A DNA stretch of 64,000 nt from an uncultured Clostridium sp. (GCA_947302485.1 CAMYVO010000001.1:190273-254272), one strand, 5' to 3'; counted from the stretch's first letter, positions 28,248-38,198 are shown. Notes: generated by a model from the sequence alone, not told the origin. Numbers and translations: made by a program.

Positions 28248-28775
28248 ATGAAAAACAAAAATAATGTTGATGTAGCAATTATTATGGGGAGCGATTCTGA
28301 CCTACCTATTATGAAAGATGCAGCTAAATTTCTAGATGAAATGGGAATATCTTATGAAATGACGATTCTATCTGTTCACAGATGTCCAAAGGAATCTTCT
28401 GAATACGCAGAAAGCCTAAAACAAAGAAAAGTTAAACTTATTATAGCAGGTGCTGGTGGAGCAGCACATCTTCCTGGTGTATTTGCAGCAATGGTTCCTG
28501 TTCCTGTAATTGGTGTACCAATCCAATCTAAAACACTATCTGGAATTGATTCTTTATATTCAATTGTTCAAATGCCATCAGGAATTCCAGTAGCAACAGT
28601 AGCAATAAATGGAGCAAAAAATGCAGCAATTCTTGCAAGTACAATTTTAGCTACAAGTGATGAAAATTTAAAAAATAAAATAGTAGAATTTAAAGAAAAC
28701 ATGAAAAATGGTGTTTTAAATAAAAATGAAAAATTACAAAAATTAGGATATGAAGCATATCTTTCACAAATGTAA
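28248..28775 (+). CDS. purE: N5-carboxyaminoimidazole ribonucleotide mutase
   Basis: A 175-aa PurE that forms CAIR. It has the GSDSDLPIMKDA loop near 14, SVHRCP near 45 (SAHRTP in most class I enzymes) and the GAGGAAHLPGVFAA block near 73. Class I enzymes depend on PurK to make N5-CAIR; no purK is in this window, so either it lies elsewhere or this PurE uses AIR and CO2. AAAGGAGG precedes the ATG. Followed by purC after 21 nt. Confidence 0.95.
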   Translation: MKNKNNVDVAIIMGSDSDLPIMKDAAKFLDEMGISYEMTILSVHRCPKESSEYAESLKQRKVKLIIAGAGGAAHLPGVFAAMVPVPVIGVPIQSKTLSGIDSLYSIVQMPSGIPVATVAINGAKNAAILASTILATSDENLKNKIVEFKENMKNGVLNKNEKLQKLGYEAYLSQM

Positions 28776-28796
28776 TAAAAAGAAAGAAGGTTAATT

Positions 28797-29645
28797 ATGA
28801 AAAAAATAAGTAGTGGTAAAGTACGTGAAATATATGAAGTAGATACTGATAAACTTATGATTGTTGTATCTGATAGAATTTCTGCTTTTGATGTAATTCT
28901 CCCAAATATTGTTCCAAATAAAGGTGAAGTATTAAATAGAATATCTGAATTTTGGTTTAATTATACAAAAGATATTGTAAAAAATCATGTTATTTCTACA
29001 GATATAAAAGATTTTCCTGCAGAATTTCAAAAAGAAGAGTTCAAAGGAAGAAGCATGTTAGTAAAAAAATTAAAAATGATTCCTATTGAATGTATAGTAA
29101 GAGGATATATTACAGGCTCTGGATGGAAAAGCTATAAAGAAAATGGTACAGTATGTGGAATTAAACTTCCAGTTGGACTACAAGAATCTGAAAAACTTCC
29201 AGAACCAATATTTACTCCTTCTACAAAAGCTGCAGAAGGACATGACGAAAATATTAGCTTTGAAAGAACATGTGAAATTATTGGAAAAGATCTTGCAGAA
29301 AAAGTAAAAGAAAAAACAATAGAAGTATATTCAAAATGTGCAGAATATGCTGCTACAAAGGGAATTATTATTGCTGATACAAAATTTGAATTTGGATTAG
29401 ATGAAAATGGAGAACTTGTTTTAGCAGATGAAGTTCTTACACCAGATTCTAGCCGTTTCTGGCCAGCTTCTGAATATGAAGTTGGAAAATCTCAAAAAAG
29501 TTTTGATAAACAATATATGCGTGATTGGTTAAAACAAAATAAATGGGATGATAAAAACCCTACTCCTATTCCAGATGAAGTAATCAAAACAACAAGAGCA
29601 AAATATATTGAAGCTTATGAATTAATTACTGGAAATAAATTTTAA
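28797..29645 (+). CDS. purC: phosphoribosylaminoimidazole-succinocarboxamide synthase
   Basis: A 282-aa SAICAR synthetase that condenses CAIR with aspartate using ATP. Recognised from SSGKVREIYEVDTDKLMIV at the start, DRISAFDVILP near 27, CIVRGYITGSGWKSY near 97 and ADTKFEFGLDENGELVLADE near 195. Length lies within the longer bacterial/fungal-type group. Second gene of the purEC operon. Confidence 0.96.
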   Translation: MKKISSGKVREIYEVDTDKLMIVVSDRISAFDVILPNIVPNKGEVLNRISEFWFNYTKDIVKNHVISTDIKDFPAEFQKEEFKGRSMLVKKLKMIPIECIVRGYITGSGWKSYKENGTVCGIKLPVGLQESEKLPEPIFTPSTKAAEGHDENISFERTCEIIGKDLAEKVKEKTIEVYSKCAEYAATKGIIIADTKFEFGLDENGELVLADEVLTPDSSRFWPASEYEVGKSQKSFDKQYMRDWLKQNKWDDKNPTPIPDEVIKTTRAKYIEAYELITGNKF

Positions 29646-29649
29646 AATC

Positions 29650-29679
29650 AAAGAAGTTCGCTTACATGCGAACTTCTTT
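29650..29679. terminator. bidirectional terminator purC / purB
   Basis: AAAGAAGTTCGC-TTACAT-GCGAACTTCTTT, a perfect 12-bp stem followed by TAATTTTC. Lies between the converging purC and purB genes. Confidence 0.88.
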
Positions 29680-29693
29680 AATTTTCATTCTGA

Positions 29694-31130
29694 TTACACA
29701 TTAACTTCTAAGCTAACTCCGCTTAATAAGTCTTTATATTTTTCAAGTACTGGATTTACATTGTTTTCTATAAACTCTTCTACTTGATGCATTGCTCTTC
29801 CACATAAATTATCAGGATTCAAAGCTTTTAGTATTTCTTCTTTTGTTAATCCAAAAGATTTATCATTTGCAATTCTCTCCACTAAATCATTTAGTCTTCC
29901 AAACTCTTTTACCTCTCTTGATGCTTCCATTGAATATACACGTATTTTCTCGTGTAGTTCTTGTCTATCTCCACCTTTTAATACAGCATTCATTATAATT
30001 TCTTCTGTTCCCATAAAAGGTAATTCTTGCATCATATTTGTTTTAATAACATTTTCATATACAACAATATCTTTAGTGATATTTCCATAAAGAATTAAAA
30101 CTGCGTCAATTGCTAAAAATGCTTCTGGAACACAAATTCTTTTATTTGCAGAATCATCTAGTGTTCTTTCTAACCACTGTGTTGCAGCAGTAATACTTGG
30201 ATCCATAGCAAGTGTCATCACATGTCTTGATAAAGAATTAATTCTTTCACTTCTCATTGGATTTCTTTTATATGCCATTGCAGAAGATCCTATTTGATTC
30301 TTCTCAAATGGTTCCTCAAGTTCTTTTTCATGTTGTAATAATCTCATGTCATTTGCAAACTTTGAAGCACTTTGTGCAATACCAGCTAAGAGATTTAAAA
30401 CTCTAGAATCAAGTTTTCTTGTATATGTTTGTCCTGATACTGCATAACATTTTTCAAATCCCATCTTTTCTGCTATCTTACCATCTATTTGTTTTACTTT
30501 TTCTTCATCTTTAAATAGTTTCATAAAACTTTCTTGTGTTCCTGTTGTTCCTTTAGAACCAAGCAATTTCATATGACTTTCTACAAATTCTAATTCTTCT
30601 AAATCTTCTAGTAAATCTTGCATCCATAGGCATGCTCTTTTTCCTACTGTTGTTAATTGTGCTGGTTGAAAATGTGTATATCCTAAGCATGTAACACCTT
30701 TATTTTTACTTGCAAATTCTTTTAAGTTATTAATTACGATTGCTAGTTTTTGCTTAACTAATTTAATTGCCTCACTCATTAAGATTATATCCGTGTTATC
30801 AGTTACAAAACAAGAAGTTGCACCTAAATGTATAATTGGTTTTGCATGTGGACATTTAATTCCAAATTCATATACATGTGACATTACGTCATGTCTACAC
30901 TCTTTTTCTCTTTTGCTTACTATATCATAATCAATGTCATTTATATGTTCTTTCATTTCATTAATTTGTTCATCCTTAATGTCAATGCCAAGTTCTTTTT
31001 CAGTTTCGGCAAGTGCTATCCATAATTTTCTCCAAGTAGAATATTTAGCATCATTTGACCAAATTCTATTCATTTGACTACTTGCATATCTACCACTAAG
31101 AGGTGTTACATAAATTTCGTTTTTATCCAT
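29694..31130 (-). CDS. purB: adenylosuccinate lyase
   Basis: A 478-aa fumarase-superfamily lyase acting on both SAICAR and adenylosuccinate. The superfamily signature GSSAMAYKRNPMRSE is at about 283-297; HLGATSCFVTDNTD near 100 and YTHFQPAQLTTVGKRA near 156 supply other active-site residues. The size and sequence match the longer eukaryote-like PurB type found in many Clostridia. It follows purL by 105 nt, probably in one transcript purM-purL-purB. Confidence 0.96.
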   Translation of the reverse strand: MDKNEIYVTPLSGRYASSQMNRIWSNDAKYSTWRKLWIALAETEKELGIDIKDEQINEMKEHINDIDYDIVSKREKECRHDVMSHVYEFGIKCPHAKPIIHLGATSCFVTDNTDIILMSEAIKLVKQKLAIVINNLKEFASKNKGVTCLGYTHFQPAQLTTVGKRACLWMQDLLEDLEELEFVESHMKLLGSKGTTGTQESFMKLFKDEEKVKQIDGKIAEKMGFEKCYAVSGQTYTRKLDSRVLNLLAGIAQSASKFANDMRLLQHEKELEEPFEKNQIGSSAMAYKRNPMRSERINSLSRHVMTLAMDPSITAATQWLERTLDDSANKRICVPEAFLAIDAVLILYGNITKDIVVYENVIKTNMMQELPFMGTEEIIMNAVLKGGDRQELHEKIRVYSMEASREVKEFGRLNDLVERIANDKSFGLTKEEILKALNPDNLCGRAMHQVEEFIENNVNPVLEKYKDLLSGVSLEVNV

Positions 31131-31167
31131 TTTAATTCTCCTTTAATTGTATTTTAGTAATTCCTTC

Positions 31168-31203
31168 TAAGAACGGGTCGTCGAGGACGGCGACCCTACA
31201 CGT
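31168..31203. repeat. GC-rich hairpin in the purL-purB gap
   Basis: GGGTCG-TCGAGGACGG-CGACCC with flanks GAAC.. and ..TACACGTC. This is a strikingly GC-rich island of about 36 bp inside AT-rich DNA. Similar GC-rich dispersed hairpins ending in TGTAGGG-type sequence are common in gut Clostridia. It is not followed by a T-run on either strand. Confidence 0.6.
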
Positions 31204-31235
31204 CATCTTTTCCTTATATCATTTTAAACTTTTCT

Positions 31236-34200
31236 TTATTTAAAATAATTAATACCTGATTCAAATAGTCTTTGATTTTTATTTCCTGGTACATTTTTTA
31301 TTACATCTGTATAAGATCTCTCAGAATGTCCCATTTTTCCTAATATTCTTCCGTCTGGACTTGTAATTCCTTCTACTGCATATATAGATCCATTTGGATT
31401 ATACCTAATGTCATAAGTTGCATTTCCGTTTAAATCAACATACTGAGTAGCTATTTGTCCATTCTCTATTAATTCTTTTATTACTTTTTCAGATGCTACA
31501 AATTTTCCTTCTCCATGAGAAATTGGAATCATAAACTCCTCTCCAAGTTCTACATTGTTAAACCATGGTGATAATTTTGAAACTACTTTTGTTGGAACAA
31601 TAGCTGATTGATGTCTTGCAATATCATTATATGTTAATGTAGGCATTCCTTCTTCCATATCTATAATTTTTCCATAGGGTAATAGTCCTAGTTTAATCAA
31701 TGCCTGGAATCCATTACAAATTCCTAGCATTAGTCCATCTTGTTCATATAAATGCTTATGCACTGATTCTTTTATTTTTGAATTTCTAAATACTGTCGCA
31801 ATAAACTTACCAGAACCATCTGGCTCATCACCAGCACTAAATCCTCCTGGGAACATGATTATTTGTGCTTTATTTATTTGGGAAGCCATCTCTTCTATAG
31901 ATTCTTCGATATCTTTTGGTTTTAGATTTTTAAATACTGTTATATGTGTTTCTCCTCCTGCATCTTCAAATGCTTTAGCTGAATCATATTCACAGTTAGT
32001 TCCTGGAAATACAGGAATAAATACTCTTGGTTTAGCTATTTTATTTTTTGCTATTAAAATAGTTTTCTTATCACTTAAAATATTTTCTATAGGTTTTTCT
32101 TCTATTTTTACTTTAGTTGGGAATACTTTTTCTAGTGGTTTTTCCCATAGTTTTATTAGTTCATTAATATCAAGTTTAACATTTTTATTTACTACAATTT
32201 CTTTCTCTTTAGTTGTCATTCCTAATACATATAATTTATCATTTTCTACATTTTCTTTCAATTCAATTATAAATGATCCATAATATGGATAAAATACATC
32301 TTTATTTAATGATTGAAATTCAAATCCAATCTTATTTCCAATACACATTTTAGTAATTGCATCTGCAATTCCTCCATGTTTAATTGTGCTAACAGATAAT
32401 ACTTTTCCTTCTTGAACTAAATTATGTATTAATTCATAGTTTTTCTTTAAATCTTCAAAATCTGGCAAGCTATCTTTATCTTGCTTTGTTTCTAGAAATA
32501 CTACTTTAGAATTTTCTCTTTTAAATTCATTTGATACAACTTTATTAGTATCAACAGTTCCTACACAGAAAGATACAAGTGTTGGAGGAACATCAAGTTC
32601 ATTATATGAACCAGACATGCTATCTTTTCCACCAATTGCAGCAATTTGAAGCTTTTCTTGTACATAGTATGCACCAAGAAGTGCAGCAAGTGGTTTTCCC
32701 CATCTATCCGGTACATCTCTTAATCTTTCAAAATACTCTTGAAGTGTAAGCCATGCTTTTTTATAGTCTCCACCAATTGCTACATATTTTGAAACAGATT
32801 CAATTATTGCATAAACTGCCCCATGGAAAGGACTCCACGCACTTAAATATGGGTTATATCCGTATGTCATTATTGTTCCTGCATTTGTATATCCTTTTAG
32901 CGTTGGAATTCTTGCAACCATTCCTTCAGATGGTGTTAACTGATATTTTCCACCATAAGGCATTAGAACAGTATTTGCACCAATTGTACTATCAAATCTT
33001 TCTACTAGTCCTTTTTGTGAACAACAATTTAGATCTGAAACAGTTTTCTTCCATTCTTTTTCAATATCTTCTACTTTTCTTGATTTAAAGTAGTTTTTAT
33101 CAAAATCTGGTTTAACGATACTTGCTTTATTTTCCTTAGTTGCACCGTTAGTATCTAAGAATTCACGACTAATATCTACAATTGCCTTTCCTCTCCAGAA
33201 CATTTTTACTCTAGGTTCTTCTACAACTTCTGCTACTATGCTTGTTTCAATATTTTCTTTTTCTGCGAGGCTCCTAAATATCTCTACATTTTCTTTAGCA
33301 ATTACAACTGCCATTCTTTCTTGTGATTCGGAAATTGCAAGTTCAGTTCCATCAAGTCCCTCATATTTTTTAGGAACTTTGTCTAGGTCTATTATAAGTC
33401 CATCAGCTAATTCTCCAACTGCTACAGAAACACCTCCTGCTCCAAAGTCATTACACCTTTTTATTAGTTTTGTTACTTCATAATCTCTAAATAATCTTTG
33501 AATTTTTCTTTCTTCTGGTGCATTTCCTTTTTGAACCTCAGCTCCACAAGTAGTTAATGACTCACTATTATGTGCTTTTGAAGATCCTGTTGCTCCACCA
33601 CATCCATCTCTTCCTGTTTTTCCTCCAAGAAGTATAACAACATCTCCTGGAATAGGTCTATTTCTTACTACGTTTTTACTTGGAGCTGCTCCTATTAATG
33701 CTCCTATTTCTAATCTTTTTGCAACATATCCTGGATGATAAATTTCTGCTACTTGTCCTGTTGCTAGTCCAATTTGATTTCCATAAGAGCTATATCCTCT
33801 TGCCGCTTCGTTAGTTAATTTTCTTTGTGGCAATTTATTTTCCATTGTATCTTCTATCGGAACCGTAGGATCTCCACATCCTGTTACTCTCATTGCTTGA
33901 TAAACATATACTCTACCAGAAAGTGGGTCTCTAATTGCACCTCCAAGACAGGTTGCAGCTCCCCCAAAAGGCTCGATTTCTGTTGGGTGATTATGTGTTT
34001 CATTCTTAAACATTATCAAGTATTCTTCTTCTTTTCCATCCACCATAATATTTGCTTTAATACTACATGCATTTATTTCTTCTGATTCGTCTAAATCTTT
34101 TAATATGCCTTTTTTCTTTAATTCTTTTACAGCTATTGTTGCTATATCCATTAAGCAAATATCTTTTGCTTTTTTATTTTCATATACATATTCGCGAGAA

Positions 34201-34958
34201 GCTATATATTCCTTATATATCTTATCTAATAAATCCCATTTAATATCAAGTACTTCTATTCTCGTTAAGAATGTAGTATGTCTACAATGGTCAGACCAAT
34301 ATGTATCTATCATTTTCATTTCTGTCATTGTAGGATCTCTTTTTTCAACTTCTTTAAAATATTTTTGACAGAATTTTAAATCTGCTAAATCCATTGCAAA
34401 TCCATATTTTTCATAGAATACTTTTTCATCTTCTTCTGTCATATTAATAAACCCATCTACTACTTTAACATCTTCTGGCTCTTCCATATTGTCTTCTAAT
34501 GTATCTGGCTTATTAAGCCCCGCTTCTCTTGAGTCTACACTATTAATTAGATATTTTTTAATTTTATCTACTTCTTCATCAGAAATATTTCCTTGTAAAA
34601 TATATACTTTAGCTGATTTAGCAGTTGGTCTATTACCTTCACTAATAATTTGCAGACATTCTTCAAGTGAATTTGCTCTTTGATCAAATTGTCCTGGTAA
34701 ATATTCTACAGCAAAAACTTTATCACTTTTAGAAAATTCATAAGTTTCATCAAAATAGTCATCTACTTGTGGCTCAGAAAATATGGTTTTCTTTGCTTTT
34801 TCGTAAGTTTCATCATCAATATTTGATACATCATATCTGTTTAATACAATAACATTTGTTAATTCTTTGATTTGTAAGTTTTCTTTTAGGTCCTTTAATA
34901 TACCTTGTGCTTCAACATCAAATCCTAGTTTTTTTTGTACATAAATTCTTCTAACCAT
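31236..34958 (-). CDS. purL: phosphoribosylformylglycinamidine synthase, single-chain
   Basis: A 1240-aa large-type PurL that converts FGAR to FGAM with ATP and glutamine. It contains both the synthetase half (YWSDHCRHTTF near 230; NETHNHPTEIEPFGGAATC near 330; GRDGCGGATGSS near 463) and a C-terminal class I glutaminase (VFPGTNCEYDSA near 990, nucleophile Cys in GICNGFQALI near 1090, and the HGEG segment). Because both activities are fused, no purQ or purS is needed. It follows purM by 14 nt. Confidence 0.96.
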   Translation of the reverse strand: MVRRIYVQKKLGFDVEAQGILKDLKENLQIKELTNVIVLNRYDVSNIDDETYEKAKKTIFSEPQVDDYFDETYEFSKSDKVFAVEYLPGQFDQRANSLEECLQIISEGNRPTAKSAKVYILQGNISDEEVDKIKKYLINSVDSREAGLNKPDTLEDNMEEPEDVKVVDGFINMTEEDEKVFYEKYGFAMDLADLKFCQKYFKEVEKRDPTMTEMKMIDTYWSDHCRHTTFLTRIEVLDIKWDLLDKIYKEYIASREYVYENKKAKDICLMDIATIAVKELKKKGILKDLDESEEINACSIKANIMVDGKEEEYLIMFKNETHNHPTEIEPFGGAATCLGGAIRDPLSGRVYVYQAMRVTGCGDPTVPIEDTMENKLPQRKLTNEAARGYSSYGNQIGLATGQVAEIYHPGYVAKRLEIGALIGAAPSKNVVRNRPIPGDVVILLGGKTGRDGCGGATGSSKAHNSESLTTCGAEVQKGNAPEERKIQRLFRDYEVTKLIKRCNDFGAGGVSVAVGELADGLIIDLDKVPKKYEGLDGTELAISESQERMAVVIAKENVEIFRSLAEKENIETSIVAEVVEEPRVKMFWRGKAIVDISREFLDTNGATKENKASIVKPDFDKNYFKSRKVEDIEKEWKKTVSDLNCCSQKGLVERFDSTIGANTVLMPYGGKYQLTPSEGMVARIPTLKGYTNAGTIMTYGYNPYLSAWSPFHGAVYAIIESVSKYVAIGGDYKKAWLTLQEYFERLRDVPDRWGKPLAALLGAYYVQEKLQIAAIGGKDSMSGSYNELDVPPTLVSFCVGTVDTNKVVSNEFKRENSKVVFLETKQDKDSLPDFEDLKKNYELIHNLVQEGKVLSVSTIKHGGIADAITKMCIGNKIGFEFQSLNKDVFYPYYGSFIIELKENVENDKLYVLGMTTKEKEIVVNKNVKLDINELIKLWEKPLEKVFPTKVKIEEKPIENILSDKKTILIAKNKIAKPRVFIPVFPGTNCEYDSAKAFEDAGGETHITVFKNLKPKDIEESIEEMASQINKAQIIMFPGGFSAGDEPDGSGKFIATVFRNSKIKESVHKHLYEQDGLMLGICNGFQALIKLGLLPYGKIIDMEEGMPTLTYNDIARHQSAIVPTKVVSKLSPWFNNVELGEEFMIPISHGEGKFVASEKVIKELIENGQIATQYVDLNGNATYDIRYNPNGSIYAVEGITSPDGRILGKMGHSERSYTDVIKNVPGNKNQRLFESGINYFK

Positions 34959-34972
34959 TCTTTCCTCCTAAA

Positions 34973-36013
34973 TTATATATTTATATTAATCTCTTTGCTT
35001 CCTTTAATCACTTCTCCAATTATATATGCATCTTCTCCCTCTTGTTTTAATATTTCTACCGCTTCTTGCGCATTTTCACTTGGAACAATAACTGCCATCC
35101 CTATTCCCATATTAAATGTATTATACATATCTCTTATTGGAATATTTCCTTCTTTTTGTATTAGTTTAAATATAGCTGGAACGTCATAAGATTTAACATC
35201 AATCGTTAAGGCTACATCGTCTCTAAGCATTCTTGGCAAGTTCTCATAAAATCCTCCTCCAGTAATATGAGAAATTCCTTTTACATTTATATTCTCTAAC
35301 AAAGCAAGTATTGGTTTTACATATATTTTTGTAGGCTCAAGTAATGCTTCTCCTAAACTCTTACCAAGTTCCTCTTTATATTCATTAATATTCTCTTTAT
35401 CTATTTTGAATACTTTTCTTACTAATGAAAATCCATTTGAGTGAACACCAGATGAAGCAATTCCAATTACTTTATCGCCTACTTCAATGCTTTGGCTATT
35501 AATCATTTTTTCTTTATCGACTATACCTACACAAAACCCTGCTAAGTCATATTCATCTACTGGATAAAAGCCAGGCATTTCAGCTGTTTCTCCTCCAACT
35601 AGTGCACATCCTGCTTTTTTACATCCATCTGCAACACCTTTAACTATTGTAGCAACAACCTCTGGTACGTTTTTTCCAAGTGCCATGTAATCTAAAAAGA
35701 ATAATGGCTTAGCCCCACAGCATACTACATCATTTACACACATTGCAACACAATCTTGTCCTACTGTATCATGCTTATTCATTAAAAAAGCCAATTTTAG
35801 TTTTGTACCTACTCCATCTGTTCCTGAAACTAAAATTGGTTCTTTCATTTGTTTTATATTAGGTGCAAAAAGTCCTCCAAAACCTCCTATTCCAGATACT
35901 ACTCCTTCTGTATAAGTACTTTCTACATGTTTTTTCATTAGTTCAACAGCTTCATATCCTGCTGTTACATCTACCCCTGCTTCTTTATAACTTTCACTAA
36001 AACTTTTTTCCAT
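34973..36013 (-). CDS. purM: phosphoribosylformylglycinamidine cyclo-ligase
   Basis: A 346-aa AIR synthetase, the fifth step of the pathway. Features: [19 protein letters not shown] at the start, [14 protein letters not shown] near 63, [14 protein letters not shown] near 136 and [16 protein letters not shown] near 243. Starts after GGGAGAG. First gene of a purM-purL-purB operon. Confidence 0.97.
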   Translation of the reverse strand: MEKSFSESYKEAGVDVTAGYEAVELMKKHVESTYTEGVVSGIGGFGGLFAPNIKQMKEPILVSGTDGVGTKLKLAFLMNKHDTVGQDCVAMCVNDVVCCGAKPLFFLDYMALGKNVPEVVATIVKGVADGCKKAGCALVGGETAEMPGFYPVDEYDLAGFCVGIVDKEKMINSQSIEVGDKVIGIASSGVHSNGFSLVRKVFKIDKENINEYKEELGKSLGEALLEPTKIYVKPILALLENINVKGISHITGGGFYENLPRMLRDDVALTIDVKSYDVPAIFKLIQKEGNIPIRDMYNTFNMGIGMAVIVPSENAQEAVEILKQEGEDAYIIGEVIKGSKEININI

Positions 36014-36044
36014 TGGACTCTCCCTTTTCTTAATTTATGAGTAT

Positions 36045-36073
36045 ATCATACTATATTTTTACAAAAATCGCAA
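36045..36073 (-). promoter_or_regulatory. promoter of purMLB
   Basis: -35 TTGCGA (36068-36073), 17-bp spacer and -10 TATGAT (36045-36050) on the minus strand, 32 nt before purM. Confidence 0.5.
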
Positions 36074-36124
36074 TTAAATTTAGATATATTTTTTTAAAAA
36101 ATATCAATTTAATATAAAACTATA

Positions 36125-36158
36125 TAAAAAAGAGAAACAGCCGTAAAGCTATCTCTCT
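36125..36158 (-). terminator. terminator upstream of purM
   Basis: AGAGA(T)AGC-TTTACG-GCT..TCTCT on the minus strand followed by TTTTTTATA. It ends whatever is transcribed leftwards from 36161 and above, here the DUF2207 transcript. Confidence 0.8.
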
Positions 36159-36160
36159 TC

Positions 36161-36226
36161 CTACCATTCATCGTCATCCAGATTAGTTGGAATAAATACA
36201 TATATCTTATTCTTTATAGGTTTTGA
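36161..36226 (-). pseudogene. orphan 3' coding tail next to the repeat
   Basis: On the minus strand an open frame without a start reads out of repeat copy A as SKPIKNKIYVFIPTNLDDDE then Trp and TAG, just before a good terminator. It looks like the surviving end of a gene cut off by the repeat/DUF2207 block. No family is recognisable from about 21 residues. Confidence 0.35.
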
Positions 36227-36335
36227 AAAATTGCCATTAGGGACGGTTCTTTTTGGCAATTTTATCAGTTTATAAAACAAATAATTTCTTAATATAAAAA
36301 AATTGCCAAAAAGAACCGTCCCTAATGGCAATTTT
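36227..36335. repeat. inverted-repeat element, copy A (3' side of DUF2207 gene)
   Basis: A 109-bp MITE-like element. Perfect 31-bp terminal inverted repeats (36230-36260 and 36302-36332) contain ATTAGGGACGGTTCTTTTTG; the centre is about 41 bp of A/T-rich DNA. Copy B (38095-38198) has the same centre in reverse complement, so the two copies face each other around one gene. GGGACGGTTCTTTT-type repeats are familiar as dispersed REP-like sequences in Clostridia (recollection, not checked). Confidence 0.9.
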
Positions 36336-36348
36336 CTCCTTCTTAATT

Positions 36349-38061
36349 TTAACGGAAACCGCCTCCGCCGCCTCCGCCGCCGAAGGATCCACCACCTCCG
36401 CCACCAGATGAAAATCCTCCTCCACCAGAAGAGTAGTTCTGTGCTCTAGCTTTTGCAGTATTTGCACTTGCAATACCACTTGCTGCATAAGCATTTATAA
36501 ATAATATATGATCATATGAAGTAAAGTTAGATTCCTCTATTATATTTGGGTATAGCTCTTTAAATTCTTTTGCTACCTCTTTTGCAATTCCCATGATTTG
36601 TGCAAATATTAAATAATCTTCAAATAAATGAACTTCTATTGCCTGTCTATCTTTTATAAGTGTATATTCTTTTAAATATCTTTCTAATCCAGCAAGTTCT
36701 ATAGCTTCTTTCTTTAATTCTGGAGTAGCCTCATATATCTTGTTTTTAAACACTTTTAACGTTACTTTTTCAACTTCTTTTATAAATCCTTCTGAAATTA
36801 ATATTTTCCTTTGTTCATCTAAAATTTCATCAAACCATCCGAGTATCCTTGTATAATGATTCTTGCACCATTTTTCAAATTCTTTGCTCTCCAACACTCC
36901 ATCTTTACTTGCTTCTTTCAGCATTATAAATATTGATCTTTCTTTGTTACTAGAAATAGATTCAATATCTGTATCATTTAAATTCATTGCAGCATTTTCT
37001 TTTTTAAATATTTTTCCTTCTTCTTTTAGTTCTATCTTTACTTTTGATTCTTTAATCCATTTTAAAATTATTGCACCTAATATATCTGTTTTATTTTTTA
37101 AAAGCCCATATTGGTATCCTATATAGTAAGCTCTAAAGATATCTCCTTTGCATGGTATATCTCTATAATATGCTACATCCTTTGATATTTTCTTTCCTTC
37201 GCTTCCATACCTAAGCTCTCCATTTGAAGAACTTTTTTTGGTATATAGAATAGCCGAAATAATTGTTCCCCAGATTACTATTTGTGGCAATATCATAAAA
37301 ATAGTATCAATTATACTATTATCTCTTTTTTCATATTTTGTTGATCCTTCATTTGCCTTATTCAAATAATAATCAAAATCATGGTCTAAGGTATTTGTAG
37401 TTTGGAATGTTCCTTCAGGGAACTGAACAAGTATTGTCATATATTCATAAGTTTCGAGTCTTCCATCTGATTGCATTTCAATATATCCATCATATACATA
37501 TGCTGTTCCACCATAATTTCCATATCCCCATACTCCAACTGAATCTGGTATATTAAAATCTGTATGTATTTTAATATATGCAGTCCCTATTGGATTTGAA
37601 AATTCATATGGAATTAATGTCCAATAAATCATTTGAGAATCATTTAAGCTAGATACAAAGTTTGTTATAGTGTATTTGACAGTATAAGCATGGTTCCCAA
37701 ATTCACTAATTCCCCAACAAAGCTCAACTCCATTTAATATTTTATTAATTCCACATTTATATGCTTTGCTATCTAAGGTTCCTGACGTGTTCCAAGAAGA
37801 TAATGTCTGATATGTTTTCCCTTTCTCTGTTACCGTTAAATCCTTTATTTCTGAACTTCCTAAGTTGTAGTATGGATGATATACTTCTGTTCCTTGATTT
37901 ACATTGCAAGTCCACACTTCTGTAATTGTAGCATCTCCTGCACTATTTACATATATATCCATTGTTATTTTGCTAATTGAATTTGCTTTAACACTTTTAG
38001 TAAATCCTATTGCAATAAAGCTTATTAAAAATATGAAAAATATTTTTAAAATCTTCTTCAT
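36349..38061 (-). CDS. DUF2207 predicted membrane protein
   Basis: A 570-aa protein. A signal peptide (MKKILKIFFIFLISFIAIGF, 1-26) leads to a beta-rich extracytoplasmic domain typical of DUF2207 (about 27-240), one membrane helix (ILPQIVIWGTIISAILY, about 250-272), a helical cytoplasmic region and a glycine/serine-rich C-terminus with runs of up to nine Gly. This layout is standard for the family; its function is unknown. The ATG at 38061 has AGGAGG 6 nt upstream. The whole gene stands between two inverted copies of a repeat, 13 bp from one and 33 bp from the other. Confidence 0.85.
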   Translation of the reverse strand: MKKILKIFFIFLISFIAIGFTKSVKANSISKITMDIYVNSAGDATITEVWTCNVNQGTEVYHPYYNLGSSEIKDLTVTEKGKTYQTLSSWNTSGTLDSKAYKCGINKILNGVELCWGISEFGNHAYTVKYTITNFVSSLNDSQMIYWTLIPYEFSNPIGTAYIKIHTDFNIPDSVGVWGYGNYGGTAYVYDGYIEMQSDGRLETYEYMTILVQFPEGTFQTTNTLDHDFDYYLNKANEGSTKYEKRDNSIIDTIFMILPQIVIWGTIISAILYTKKSSSNGELRYGSEGKKISKDVAYYRDIPCKGDIFRAYYIGYQYGLLKNKTDILGAIILKWIKESKVKIELKEEGKIFKKENAAMNLNDTDIESISSNKERSIFIMLKEASKDGVLESKEFEKWCKNHYTRILGWFDEILDEQRKILISEGFIKEVEKVTLKVFKNKIYEATPELKKEAIELAGLERYLKEYTLIKDRQAIEVHLFEDYLIFAQIMGIAKEVAKEFKELYPNIIEESNFTSYDHILFINAYAASGIASANTAKARAQNYSSGGGGFSSGGGGGGSFGGGGGGGGFR

Positions 38062-38094
38062 AATACTCCTCCTGCTTTTATATTTTCTGTTTTC

Positions 38095-38198
38095 TGCCAT
38101 TAGGGACGGTTCTTTTTGGCAATCTTTTTATATTAAGAAATTATTTGTTTTATAAACTGATAAAATTGCCAAAAAGAACCGTCCCTAATGGCAATTTT
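38095..38198. repeat. inverted-repeat element, copy B (5' side of DUF2207 gene)
   Basis: About 104 bp, reverse complement of copy A including its centre (TTTATCAGTTTATAAAACAA on the minus strand). The left outer end has one or two changed bases (TCTGCC for ATTGCC). The right end forms the last codons and TAG stop of rnhB (38185-38187). Confidence 0.9.

Noticed and set aside
36349-38061. DUF2207 gene as cargo of a classical composite transposon
   Set aside because: No transposase lies in or beside the block; the flanks are short palindromes, so at most a MITE-type or recombination-based mobility is possible.
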